Assembly: GCF_900292035.1 (NCBI RefSeq)
Contig: NZ_OMPO01000001.1
Coordinates: 1,619,192-1,683,191 of the forward strand
Direction of reading: 5' to 3'
DNA length: 64,000 nt
DNA from: Blastococcus sp. Marseille-P5729
Lineage (GTDB): Bacteria; Actinomycetota; Actinomycetes; Mycobacteriales; Antricoccaceae
The notes beneath the pieces are model-generated. The model was not told the origin of the DNA. It worked only from the letters and a program-made list of their open reading frames with translations, and ran no database searches. The position numbers were made by a program, and so were the translations under genes. Below, in pieces: positions 1 through 7,669 of the stretch (the first letter of the stretch is position 1; every line of letters starts with the position of its first letter).

Positions 1-845
1 ATAGCCCCCGGCCCGATCTGGTGCCCGAGCCGAATACAGCGGTCCGGTGCCAGGCCCTGATGAGCGCCACCGACCGCAATGAGCAGTCCCGGCCGAACCG
101 TCTCGATCGCGTCCACGACCGCGGGGACGGCCGCCGCCGTGCGCAGTGTCGGCATGGCCAGCAGCGCACAGGAGATCTCACCGGGCTCTACCGCGTACTT
201 CCAGGCCCGCACCGGGACGTCGGCGCCGAGGTAGCGCGTCGCCAGTCCGACGCGGCGGGCCGCTACCGCGAAGCTCAACAAGCCCAGGTCGTGACGGTCC
301 TCTGGCGGCAGGCCGAGCGCCACGCGCGGGCCCAGCGCGTTGTCGCCAGCGGCGTCATACGCCGCGGCCAACCGTCGATTGACCGCGGCCGAGACGAAGT
401 GCTCACCAGCGACGCTGAGCTCCCCCGTTGCCCACGCCTCGCCCATCCGCTTCAGCGACGGCAGCAGCCAGTGGTCAACCACGGTCTCGAACGCCGCGCG
501 GGCGAAGTGCTGATCCAGCAGTGCCGACAGCTCAGCAGCATCCAATGATCGCGCCGGCCCGAGCAACGCGTCGTGGTCCTCCAGGGCCGGCAGCGGCGCG
601 CTGCCTCCCCCGGATGCACCACGCGCGCTGTCCAGCCCCGCGGCCTGTTCGGCAGCAGCTCGAACCGCCCAGCCGCTGTCGATCAGGTTCTTCATTGCCA
701 TGAGAACGCGCACGGCATCCGCGTCGTACATCCGGTAGCCGGACGGGGTGCGCTTCGGTTGAACGACCCCGTATCGGCGCTCCCAGGCACGAAGCGTCCC
801 CTCGGTGACGCCGATCAGCGCTGCAGCGCGTTTGATAGTGAACAT
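1..845 (-). CDS. MerR-family regulator with B12-binding domain, CarH/LitR type (partial)
   Basis: Probable light-responsive repressor of the neighbouring carotenoid operon. The visible 281 codons run off the left edge, so the C-terminus is missing. Residues 1-70 are a MerR winged helix (RAWERRYGVVQPKRTPSGYR at about 19-38). Residues 100-160 match the B12 cap helical bundle and carry the Wx9EH signature of adenosylcobalamin photoreceptors (W138, E148, H149). A DxHxxG cobalamin-ligand motif follows (D183, H185, G188). The residue after W138 is Ala; in Thermus CarH I recall a His there that caps cobalt after photolysis, so light-state chemistry may differ. The gene is divergent from crtE, which supports the role. 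Family assignment is strong; light sensing is inferred from motifs. Confidence 0.85.
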   Translation of the reverse strand, partial: MFTIKRAAALIGVTEGTLRAWERRYGVVQPKRTPSGYRMYDADAVRVLMAMKNLIDSGWAVRAAAEQAAGLDSARGASGGGSAPLPALEDHDALLGPARSLDAAELSALLDQHFARAAFETVVDHWLLPSLKRMGEAWATGELSVAGEHFVSAAVNRRLAAAYDAAGDNALGPRVALGLPPEDRHDLGLLSFAVAARRVGLATRYLGADVPVRAWKYAVEPGEISCALLAMPTLRTAAAVPAVVDAIETVRPGLLIAVGGAHQGLAPDRCIRLGHQIGPGA

Positions 846-862
846 GCCCGTCAGCCTGGCAG

Positions 863-895
863 CGGTCGTGGCCAGCGGGCTGCTAGCCACGACCG
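863..895. repeat. Perfect 10-bp inverted repeat upstream of the CarH-like gene
   Basis: Arms CGGTCGTGGC (863-872) and GCCACGACCG (886-895) are separated by 13 bases. The repeat lies 18-50 bases before the regulator's start codon, in its leader. It could be an mRNA hairpin or a dyad binding site. No run of T follows, so it does not look like a terminator. Confidence 0.6.
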
Positions 896-917
896 TGCGC
901 GTATGGCGACCCGCACG

Positions 918-939
918 AACCTTATGCAAACCTTTGACA
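918..939 (+). promoter_or_regulatory. Tandem 11-bp direct repeats, candidate CarH operator
   Basis: AACCTTATGCA (918-928) and AACCTTTGACA (929-939) are head-to-tail and match at 8 of 11 positions. The second copy contains the whole -35 hexamer of the crtE promoter. CarH tetramers are known to bind tandem 11-bp direct repeats that overlap a -35 box, so position and spacing fit repression of crtE in the dark. The next 11 bases on either side match poorly, so only two clear half-sites are seen. Confidence 0.55.
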
Positions 940-962
940 ACATTGTGCGTTCACCATAGCGT
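934..962 (+). promoter_or_regulatory. Sigma70-type promoter of the crt operon
   Basis: TTGACA (934-939), a 17-bp spacer, then TAGCGT (957-962), which fits the actinobacterial TAnnnT -10. Transcription should begin near 968-970. The -35 box lies inside the second 11-bp repeat, so a protein bound there would block RNA polymerase. Confidence 0.65.
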
Positions 963-1029
963 GAGGTCAGGTCGGCGGCAATGACCCGACGCCGGATGGT
1001 GGGAACGACCAGCGAGGGAGAGGGCCGTG

Positions 1030-1068
1030 ATGAGCACGTCCGCGGCGGTCGTGAAGGCGCACCAATGA
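1030..1068 (+). CDS. 12-codon leader ORF overlapping the crtE start
   Basis: ATG at 1030 encodes MSTSAAVVKAHQ and ends at TGA 1066-1068, which overlaps the crtE ATG (1065-1067). A purine-rich GGGAGAGGG lies just upstream as a possible ribosome-binding site. crtE itself has no good site before 1065, so its translation may be coupled to this leader. The peptide resembles nothing I know. It could be chance, but the ATGA junction matches the other junctions in the operon. Confidence 0.35.
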   Translation: MSTSAAVVKAHQ

Positions 1069-2099
1069 GCTTGCAGGAGCAGATCGACGATCTGATCACA
1101 CCCGCAGCCGGGCTCGGCGGGCTGTCCGCGGACCGCGCAATGCTCACGCTCGCACTGCGATTGGGCACCGAGGGCGGAAAGCGCTTCCGGCCGTGGCTGT
1201 TCACCACGGTGCACGACCGCCTGCGTCGTCCCGGCCTGGCACCGCGCGCGGATACCGTCGACCGCGTCGCTGCCGCGCTCGAGCTCGTGCACACCGCCTT
1301 CGTGATTCACGACGACGTCATCGATAACGACGACATGCGCCGCGGCCGCACCAGCGTGCCTGGCCTTTTCGGTGCCTCCGACCCGGCCCTCGGCTCGAAC
1401 TACTCGCGCGCCGGCGGCATCCTCACCGGCGACCTCGCCCTGGTCGCGGCCGTGCGGGGGCTGGCCACCTGCGGCGCCACAGGATCGGTGACGGACGCGC
1501 TGCTGGAGCTGTTGGACGCCACGATGCACGACTCCGCGGCGGGAGAGCTCGGTGACGTGCGGATGGCGTTGGATGACCAGCTGCCCGGTCTGGCCGAGGC
1601 ACTCGCCGTGACGGAGCTGAAGACCGCCGCGTACTCCTTCGTCCTGCCGATGCAGGCCGGCGCGATCCTGGGCGAGGCCGAGCCCGGTGCGATCGCGCAG
1701 GTCGGTGAGGTCGGTCGCATGCTGGGCAACGCCTTCCAGCTGCGGGACGACCTGCTGGGCACCTTCGGTGACGAGGCGACCATCGGAAAGGACCCGCTCG
1801 GCGACCTGCGCGAAGGCAAGCGCACGCCGCTGATCGTGCACGCATCACGCACCAGGCACTGGTGGCGCATCGAGCCCCACCTCGGCGACTCGACCATCGG
1901 CCCGACCGAGGGCGAGCGGGTGCGCCGCGCCTTGCTGGAGGCCGGATCGGTTGACTTCATCGAGGGCCTGATCGATGAGTACGTGCGGCGCGCGAGAACG
2001 CTCGCAGAGCCGCTCGGCCTGGACGCCTGCATCGTGGACCGACTCAGCATCGGAGGACGGACTCTCGCCCAGCCCGCGGACGATGTCGGTGTGGCATGA
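1065..2099 (+). CDS. crtE: Geranylgeranyl diphosphate synthase
   Basis: Trans-prenyltransferase making the C20 precursor GGPP from FPP/IPP for carotenoid synthesis in the cytoplasm. The 344-residue protein has the first aspartate motif DDVID (D83, D84, D87, in FVIHDDVIDNDDMRRG) and the second (about 227-236, RDDLLGTFGD), with a basic GKR patch near 38-40. An in-frame ATG at 981 exists, but it has no ribosome-binding site and would sit about 12 bases from the predicted transcript start. The 1065 start gives a normal N-terminus (MSLQEQ). First gene of a six-gene operon; its end overlaps crtB. Confidence 0.9.
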   Translation: MSLQEQIDDLITPAAGLGGLSADRAMLTLALRLGTEGGKRFRPWLFTTVHDRLRRPGLAPRADTVDRVAAALELVHTAFVIHDDVIDNDDMRRGRTSVPGLFGASDPALGSNYSRAGGILTGDLALVAAVRGLATCGATGSVTDALLELLDATMHDSAAGELGDVRMALDDQLPGLAEALAVTELKTAAYSFVLPMQAGAILGEAEPGAIAQVGEVGRMLGNAFQLRDDLLGTFGDEATIGKDPLGDLREGKRTPLIVHASRTRHWWRIEPHLGDSTIGPTEGERVRRALLEAGSVDFIEGLIDEYVRRARTLAEPLGLDACIVDRLSIGGRTLAQPADDVGVA

Positions 2100-3000
2100 A
2101 GACCTGGGGCACGACGTGATTAGGCTATCGCGAGACCGCGCGCAGCCCGCACCCCACAAGCTGTACGACGAGGTTGCGGAGGCCGCTGCCGACGTCGTCC
2201 TCCGCCGGTACTCGACGTCGTTCGGCCTCGCCTCGAGGCTGCTTACCGGCACGGTGCGGACCCACGTGCGCAACATCTACGCGCTGGTGCGGGTCGCCGA
2301 CGAGGTCGTCGACGCGCCGCGGCCGGGAGGCGGGGTCGCTGGCCGGAGCCAACTGCTGGCCGACCTGCATCGCGAGGTAGCGCACGCCGTCGACACGGGC
2401 CACAGCGCGAACCTCGTCGTGCACGCGTTCGCTCGTACCGCCCGCACCTGCGGCATCGATGCGGCGCTGTACGGCCCGTTCTTCGCCTCCATGCGCATGG
2501 ACCTGGAGCGCACCGAGCACGACGCCGACAGCCTGGCGCGGTACATCCACGGCTCGGCGGAAGTCGTCGGCCTCATGTGCCTGCGCGCGTTCCTTGTCGA
2601 CACGCCCGATCGCGATCGCCAATATGAGCGGCTGCAGGATGGCGCCTCTCGGCTCGGCGCGGCCTTTCAGAAGGTGAACTTCCTGCGCGATCTGGGCAGC
2701 GACGTCGACCACCTCGGCCGGAGGGATTTCCCGGGGCTCGACATCGAGCGATTCGACCGCGCCACCCGGGATCGGTTGCTGGACGACATCGAGGCTGACC
2801 TGGAGGCGGCGGCGGTCATGATCCCGAGCCTGCCCGCCGGAAGTCGGCGGGCGGTCTGCGCCGCGCACCTGATGTTCGCCGAGCTGGCGTGTCGGCTGCG
2901 ACGAACCGACCCAGCCGTGATCCGGTCCCGGCGGGTACGTGTCCCCGCGCCGCGCAAAGCGCAGCTGATCGCCATCGCCCTGGCCCGCGGAGCGGCCTGA
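2083..3000 (+). CDS. crtB: Phytoene synthase
   Basis: Condenses two GGPP into phytoene, the first committed carotenoid step. The 305-residue protein has both Mg-binding aspartate motifs of squalene/phytoene synthases: DEVVD (about 74-78, in YALVRVADEVVDAP) and NFLRDLGSDVDHLGRRDFP (about 200-218). ATG 2083 overlaps the crtE end by 17 bases; a GTG at 2116 is a possible later start. The stop overlaps the crtI ATG by one base, so translation is probably coupled. Confidence 0.9.
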   Translation: MSVWHEDLGHDVIRLSRDRAQPAPHKLYDEVAEAAADVVLRRYSTSFGLASRLLTGTVRTHVRNIYALVRVADEVVDAPRPGGGVAGRSQLLADLHREVAHAVDTGHSANLVVHAFARTARTCGIDAALYGPFFASMRMDLERTEHDADSLARYIHGSAEVVGLMCLRAFLVDTPDRDRQYERLQDGASRLGAAFQKVNFLRDLGSDVDHLGRRDFPGLDIERFDRATRDRLLDDIEADLEAAAVMIPSLPAGSRRAVCAAHLMFAELACRLRRTDPAVIRSRRVRVPAPRKAQLIAIALARGAA

Positions 3001-4658
3001 TGCGCCGCGCGACGTCCTCACCGCCTGGGCCGGACGGCGCCCGCGGCCGGGTCTGCGTCATCGGCGGCGGGATCGCAGGACTGGCCACCGCCGCGCTGCT
3101 GGCGGCCGACGGCTGGACGGTGGAGCTGCTGGAGCAACGCAGCGAGCTCGGAGGCCGCGCGGGCTCCTGGTCCGCGGACGGGTTCCGGTTCGACACCGGG
3201 CCGTCTTGGTACCTGATGCCCGAGGTATTCGAGCACTTCTTCAATCTCCTCGGCACCTCGGCCGCGCAGACGCTCGACCTGCGACGGCTCGATCCCGGCT
3301 ACCGCGTGTTCTTCGAAGGCGAGAGCGACCCCGTAGACATCCGTGCTGGACGCGAGGCCAACATCACGACCTTCGAACGGGTCGAGCCCGGCGCTGGCGC
3401 CGCGCTGGAGGCCTATCTCGATTCCGCCGACGAGGCTTATCGGATCGCGGTGCAGCACTTCCTCTACACCAGCTACCAGCAAGGCACCGATCTGCTGCGC
3501 GGCGACCTGCTGCGCCGTGCGCACCGGCTGCTTCCGTTGCTGGTGCGCAGCCTCGACCGGCACGTCGCGGGCCGGTTCTCCGACCGGCGGCTCCGTCAGA
3601 TACTCGGGTACCCGGCGGTGTTCCTCGGTGGTTCGCCGCAGCGGATCCCGGCGTTGTACCACCTGATGAGCCGGATGGACCTCGACGACGCCGTGCTCTA
3701 CCCGTACGGCGGATTCACGACGCTCATCGACGCGGTCGCAGACCTCGCGCGACGCCACGGGGTCACCGTGCGCACCGGTGTCACAGTGACCGGCATCGAG
3801 ACGGCCCCCCGGGCGCCGCAGCGACGGCTCGCCCGCACGACCGCGCGGGTCCGTGGGGTGAGGTACCGAGACATGGAAGGGAACACCGGCCACAGCGACG
3901 CCGACGTGGTGGTCGGCGCGATCGACCTGCACCACCTCGAGACGCAGCTCCTGCCGCGCGAGCTGCAGACCTACCCCGAGTCGTACTGGCGCCGACGCGA
4001 TCCCGGTCCTGGAGCGGTCCTCATCTACCTCGGCGTTCGCGGTGAGCTCCCGCAGCTCGCGCACCACTCGATGTTCTTCACCCGGGACTGGCAGGCGAAC
4101 TTCGATGACGTACTCGGCAAGACCCGGAAGGTGCCCGAGCCGGCGTCATCCTATGTGTGCCGCCCCTCGGCCACGGACCCGACAGTCGCCCCGGACGGCA
4201 GCGAGAACCTCTTCGTGCTGGTTCCGGTACCCGCGGATATCGGTCTCGGTCGCGGCGGGCCGGCACGGACCGGAGATGCGGTGATCGAGAGCATCGCAGA
4301 CGCGGCCATCGGACAGATTGCCCACTGGGCGGGCATTCCCGACCTCGCCGACCGGATCGTCGTCCGTCGCACGGTCGGGCCGGGCGACTTCGCCGCTGAC
4401 CTGAACGCCTGGTCCGGCGGTGCGCTGGGCCCGGGCCACTCGTTGCGTCAGAGTGCCTTCTTCCGCACCGGGAACGCATCGAAGAAGGTCGATGGCCTGC
4501 TCTACTCGGGATCTACGACCATTCCGGGCATCGGTCTACCGATGTGCCTGATCAGCGCAGAACTGGTGCTCAAACGGCTCCGCGGTAACCGTACGGGCGG
4601 CGCGATCACCGGCCCCGTCGTCGACGACGGCGTCCCTGACGGGCGGGGGCTCCGATGA
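3000..4658 (+). CDS. crtI: Phytoene desaturase (lycopene-forming, CrtI type)
   Basis: FAD-dependent desaturase converting phytoene to lycopene at the membrane. The 552-residue protein opens with a Rossmann dinucleotide fold (VIGGGIAGLATAALLAADGW at about 21-40, then E/R-rich ELGGRAGSW) and ends with the family's FAD-binding stretch (YSGSTTIPGIGLPMCLISAE, about 501-520). The start is set by the TGATG junction with crtB; longer in-frame starts lie inside crtB. The end overlaps crtYc as ATGA. Confidence 0.92.
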   Translation: MRRATSSPPGPDGARGRVCVIGGGIAGLATAALLAADGWTVELLEQRSELGGRAGSWSADGFRFDTGPSWYLMPEVFEHFFNLLGTSAAQTLDLRRLDPGYRVFFEGESDPVDIRAGREANITTFERVEPGAGAALEAYLDSADEAYRIAVQHFLYTSYQQGTDLLRGDLLRRAHRLLPLLVRSLDRHVAGRFSDRRLRQILGYPAVFLGGSPQRIPALYHLMSRMDLDDAVLYPYGGFTTLIDAVADLARRHGVTVRTGVTVTGIETAPRAPQRRLARTTARVRGVRYRDMEGNTGHSDADVVVGAIDLHHLETQLLPRELQTYPESYWRRRDPGPGAVLIYLGVRGELPQLAHHSMFFTRDWQANFDDVLGKTRKVPEPASSYVCRPSATDPTVAPDGSENLFVLVPVPADIGLGRGGPARTGDAVIESIADAAIGQIAHWAGIPDLADRIVVRRTVGPGDFAADLNAWSGGALGPGHSLRQSAFFRTGNASKKVDGLLYSGSTTIPGIGLPMCLISAELVLKRLRGNRTGGAITGPVVDDGVPDGRGLR

Positions 4659-4993
4659 GCCTGCTCTATCTCGGTGCGCTGATCGTGTCGACGGTCTGCA
4701 TGGGGCTGGTCGATCGGCGCTGGCGGTTGTTCCTGTTCGATCGTCCGCGAGTCGCTCTGCTGAGCGTGGCCATCGGGTTCGTGCTGTTCCTGACGTGGGA
4801 CCTCGTCGCCATAGCGCTGCAGATCTACGCCAAGGGCGAGTCCGACGGCATGTCAGGGATCGAGGTCCTTCCCGAGCTTCCGCTGGAGGAGCTGTTCTTC
4901 ATCACCTTCCTCTGCTACATCGCCGGGGTGCTGCACGGGCTGGCCACCCGCATCGTCGAGCACCGCTCCCAGCGGAAGGTGAGCGAACGATGA
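4655..4993 (+). CDS. Lycopene cyclase heterodimer subunit (CrtYc/CrtYe type)
   Basis: Small integral membrane protein of 112 residues with three hydrophobic helices. It carries the conserved PLEELFF stretch (PxEE) of heterodimeric carotenoid cyclases near residue 75. It pairs with the next gene; in Corynebacterium, Dietzia and Micrococcus such pairs cyclise C40 lycopene or elongated C50 chains. From sequence alone I cannot say whether beta, gamma or epsilon rings are made. Overlaps both neighbours as ATGA. Confidence 0.85.
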   Translation: MSLLYLGALIVSTVCMGLVDRRWRLFLFDRPRVALLSVAIGFVLFLTWDLVAIALQIYAKGESDGMSGIEVLPELPLEELFFITFLCYIAGVLHGLATRIVEHRSQRKVSER

Positions 4994-5352
4994 CCTACCT
5001 CGCGTTAGCCGGCATGTTCCTGTCCGCGACGTTGCTGGCGCTAGCCGTCGCCGCAGTGCTGCGCCGTCCAGACCGGTCGTGGTGGCTGGCTACTGGGCTG
5101 ACTGCCGTGGTGATGATGGCGCTGACGGCAGTATTCGACTCGTTGATGATCGCCGCGGATCTCTTCCGGTTCGACGAGAACCAGCTGACGGGCATCTACA
5201 TCGGGCTCGCGCCCATCGAGGACTTCACGTGGCCGCTCGCGGCGGTCGCGCTGATTTCGGCGATCCGCCTGCTCGGCTCGCCGTCTGAAGCACAGCCAGC
5301 CCGCTCCCGGTCCCGCGGCATGCAGGGAACCCCGGCGGCCAGGAAGCGATGA
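4990..5352 (+). CDS. Lycopene cyclase heterodimer subunit (CrtYd/CrtYf type)
   Basis: A 120-residue membrane protein with three predicted helices and the paired motif PIEDFTWPL (PxED) near residue 78, the partner of the PxEE motif in the preceding gene. The C-terminus is short, basic and Ser/Arg-rich. Start and stop overlap the flanking genes by 4 bases, so both subunits should be made in balance. Confidence 0.85.
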   Translation: MTYLALAGMFLSATLLALAVAAVLRRPDRSWWLATGLTAVVMMALTAVFDSLMIAADLFRFDENQLTGIYIGLAPIEDFTWPLAAVALISAIRLLGSPSEAQPARSRSRGMQGTPAARKR

Positions 5353-6254
5353 GCACCCAGACGATCGGTGCGCCGCAGCCTGCGCGGCTGGGCAAGGTGT
5401 TGGCCTCCTCCCGCCCATTGTCGTGGGTGAACACTGCGTTTCCGTTCGGCGCGGCGTACGTCTGGGCAGGGGGCGGTCTGGACGCCGCCTTCTGGATCGG
5501 CTGTGTGTGGTTCTTGATCCCCTACAACCTGCTCATGTATGGGATCAACGACGTCTTCGACTACGAATCCGACGTGCGCAACGCGCGAAAGGGCGGCGTG
5601 GAAGGCGTGGTGCTGGACAAGAAGCTGCACCGCGCCACCCTCGTCGCCGCGGTTACCAGCAATGTCCCCTTCGTGATCGCGCTGGTTCTGCTCGGCTCGC
5701 CCCAGTCGGGTGCGGTCCTGGCGATCAGCGTTTTCGCCGTCGTCGCGTACTCGGCACCGGGATTGCGGTTCAAGGAGCGCCCGTTCCTGGACTCGCTCAC
5801 CTCGAGCACGCACTTCGTGAGTCCTGCCCTGTTCGGGCTCACCCTGGCGCAGGCCCGCGGCGCAAGCCTCACCTGGGACGACGGGGTGATCGCCGCGATG
5901 GCCGGCTTCTTCCTGTGGGGCATCGCCTCCCACGCCTTCGGTGCGGTCCAGGACGTCCGAGCCGACCGGGAGGCCGGAATCGGGTCCATCGGCACCGTGC
6001 TCGGTGCCCGGTACACCACCTGGTTGGCCGCGGCGTCGTATATCGCGGCCGGCGTCGTACTGTTGGGGGTGCCCTGGCCCGGCTCGCTGGCCGCGCTGCT
6101 CACGCTTCCCTACATCGCGAACGTGGCACCATTTCTGGGGATCAGCGATGCCGACTGCGAGCGCTCCAACGCCGGATGGCGCCGATTCCTGTGGCTGAAC
6201 TTCCTCACCGGTTTTCTCCTCACGCAGCTGATGATCTTCACCGCGCTGCGCTGA
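5349..6254 (+). CDS. crtEb: Lycopene elongase, UbiA-family prenyltransferase (CrtEb/LbtA type)
   Basis: Integral membrane prenyltransferase of 301 residues that adds C5 units to lycopene, giving a C50 backbone. The UbiA aspartate motif NDVFDYESD (N67, D68, D71, D75) and the second motif DVRADREAG (about 202-210) are present, with about eight hydrophobic helices. It lies last in the operon after the cyclase pair, the same gene set as the C. glutamicum decaprenoxanthin cluster. This neighbourhood is the main reason for calling it an elongase rather than another UbiA enzyme. Confidence 0.85.
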   Translation: MSTQTIGAPQPARLGKVLASSRPLSWVNTAFPFGAAYVWAGGGLDAAFWIGCVWFLIPYNLLMYGINDVFDYESDVRNARKGGVEGVVLDKKLHRATLVAAVTSNVPFVIALVLLGSPQSGAVLAISVFAVVAYSAPGLRFKERPFLDSLTSSTHFVSPALFGLTLAQARGASLTWDDGVIAAMAGFFLWGIASHAFGAVQDVRADREAGIGSIGTVLGARYTTWLAAASYIAAGVVLLGVPWPGSLAALLTLPYIANVAPFLGISDADCERSNAGWRRFLWLNFLTGFLLTQLMIFTALR

Positions 6255-6297
6255 TCTCCGGGGTCGTCCCGCGCCTCCCGCCGTACGCCGGTGGCGA

Positions 6298-7020
6298 TCA
6301 TCGACAGATTCGCCGCCGCCAGCGGGTCCACGGCGGCGTGATACGCCAGTTCGCCCGCAGCGTGACGACCGCACGGCGCATCCGCCGGCGCAGCTGGGTT
6401 CGGCCTCGCAGCGAGCGTCCGGAGACGTCCACGCGCAGCCTGGTGATGAATCGGATCCGAGCCCGCGGGCCGAGCACGAAGCCGAGATCCATGTCGTCGT
6501 GGACGTCGAGGTGGCGGTGCACCTTCGCCCCCACGCGGCGCCACACGCTCGCGCGGATCGCCATGCTGGAGCCCCACAACGGCACGTTGGCGATCGCCAG
6601 CCCGCCCAGCGCGAAGTACAGGCCCAGATACAGCGCTGCGGCGGGATGCCGCACCATGGGATGCAGGTCATGGAAACGACCAGGTCCGGTAATCGCGTCG
6701 ATGCCGGGGTCGGCCATCGCGTCGGCGACCACCCGGACCCAGTCCGGTCCGGGCCGTGAGTCGGCGTCGAGCCTCGCGATGACCTCCTGGGTCGCCGCGT
6801 CATAGCCTGCGGCCGCTGCGTAGGGGATTCCCGGCCGCGGCTCCTCCACGACGCGGGCGCCCGCATCGCGCGCGACCTGCGCGGACCGGTCGGTGGAACC
6901 GTTGTCGACCACGACGATTTCGTCCGGCGGGAGTGACTGCTCGGCCAGCAGCGCCAGACAGCAGCGCAGCTCCTCAGCGTCGTCGCGCACCGGGATGACC
7001 ACGGAGATGGTGGGTCTCAT
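6298..7020 (-). CDS. Family 2 glycosyltransferase
   Basis: A 240-residue GT-A fold enzyme. The N-terminus SVVIPVRDDAEEL and IVVVDNGSTDRS are the nucleotide-sugar half; LDADSRP supplies the DxD metal motif at about 84-90. A hydrophobic stretch (ALYLGLYFALGGLAIANVPL) near 130-150 suggests membrane contact. The start overlaps the stop of the upstream membrane protein (ATGA). Its end faces the end of crtEb 43 bp away. C50 carotenoids are often glucosylated, so a carotenoid glycosyltransferase role is plausible, but the sequence does not show the acceptor. Confidence 0.8.
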   Translation of the reverse strand: MRPTISVVIPVRDDAEELRCCLALLAEQSLPPDEIVVVDNGSTDRSAQVARDAGARVVEEPRPGIPYAAAAGYDAATQEVIARLDADSRPGPDWVRVVADAMADPGIDAITGPGRFHDLHPMVRHPAAALYLGLYFALGGLAIANVPLWGSSMAIRASVWRRVGAKVHRHLDVHDDMDLGFVLGPRARIRFITRLRVDVSGRSLRGRTQLRRRMRRAVVTLRANWRITPPWTRWRRRICR

Positions 7021-7571
7021 CGGGGCATCGTCGACTCGACCCGGCGCGGCACCGCCGCACCGGCAAGCAAACCTGCCACGCCGGCCCCCAGAATGCCGGC
7101 GATCAGATCGGTGATCGTGTCGTCGTACCCCACCTGGATCGCATCGTCGAAGTACGTGTAGCCGATCCACTCTCCGATCTCCCAGACCGTCGCGAGCAGA
7201 CCAGCGCTGGACACGGTCGCGACCGCCACAGCCAACCGTTCCCGCGGATGACCCGAAGGCGCGAGCAAGCGTGCGCGCTGCGCCACCTGAGAGGCGAGGA
7301 TCCCAATCAGCCCGGTCGATGCGGCGTGCACCGCAAGGTCCAGCCCCTCGTAGCTCACGTACCAGTCGAGCAGAGCGGCCCAGGCGGCGAAGATGAACGA
7401 CGAGCACATCAGGGCATCGAGCCACGGCGGCACGCCGAGCGCTCGAGGCAGCATGCACCCACCGACCACCAGGAACATGACGGCAAACCCGATCGCACCG
7501 TCCCCGATCGTGGCGGGCACCAGACCGATCACGGCAAGCACCCGCAGCACGTCAGAGAGGTTGAACGACAT
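7017..7571 (-). CDS. Six-helix membrane protein, possibly DUF2238/YjdF-like
   Basis: A 184-residue integral membrane protein with about six hydrophobic helices and acidic residues inside the C-terminal helices (WEIGEWIGYTYF and GYDDTITDLIAGILGAG). The E-x2-E and D-D-x3-D pattern resembles the DUF2238/YjdF family, whose function is unknown. It is co-translated with the glycosyltransferase through an ATGA overlap. The start ATG is 6 bases after a TAGTCT -10 box, so the mRNA is probably leaderless. Confidence 0.65.
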   Translation of the reverse strand: MSFNLSDVLRVLAVIGLVPATIGDGAIGFAVMFLVVGGCMLPRALGVPPWLDALMCSSFIFAAWAALLDWYVSYEGLDLAVHAASTGLIGILASQVAQRARLLAPSGHPRERLAVAVATVSSAGLLATVWEIGEWIGYTYFDDAIQVGYDDTITDLIAGILGAGVAGLLAGAAVPRRVESTMPR

Positions 7572-7577
7572 CTGCTC

Positions 7578-7583
7578 AGACTA
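7578..7583 (-). promoter_or_regulatory. -10 box TAGTCT, leaderless start
   Basis: On the minus strand TAGTCT is followed by 6 bases and the ATG at 7571. This spacing places the transcript start at the start codon. Confidence 0.5.
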
Positions 7584-7669
7584 ATGAGTCGGTGCGGTCG
7601 CCCATCGATCGTCGACAGCGCCGCGCGGACCTCACGCGTTGGCCGGCCCGCACATGCCGGCACGGGCGG

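Noticed and set aside
981-1064. Longer crtE start at ATG 981
   Set aside because: It would begin about 12 bases after the predicted transcript start, has no ribosome-binding site and adds an Arg/Gly-rich extension not seen in GGPP synthases.
5196-6866. 556-codon minus-strand frame opposite crtYd and crtEb
   Set aside because: Antisense shadow of GC-rich coding DNA; crtYd and crtEb carry clear family motifs.
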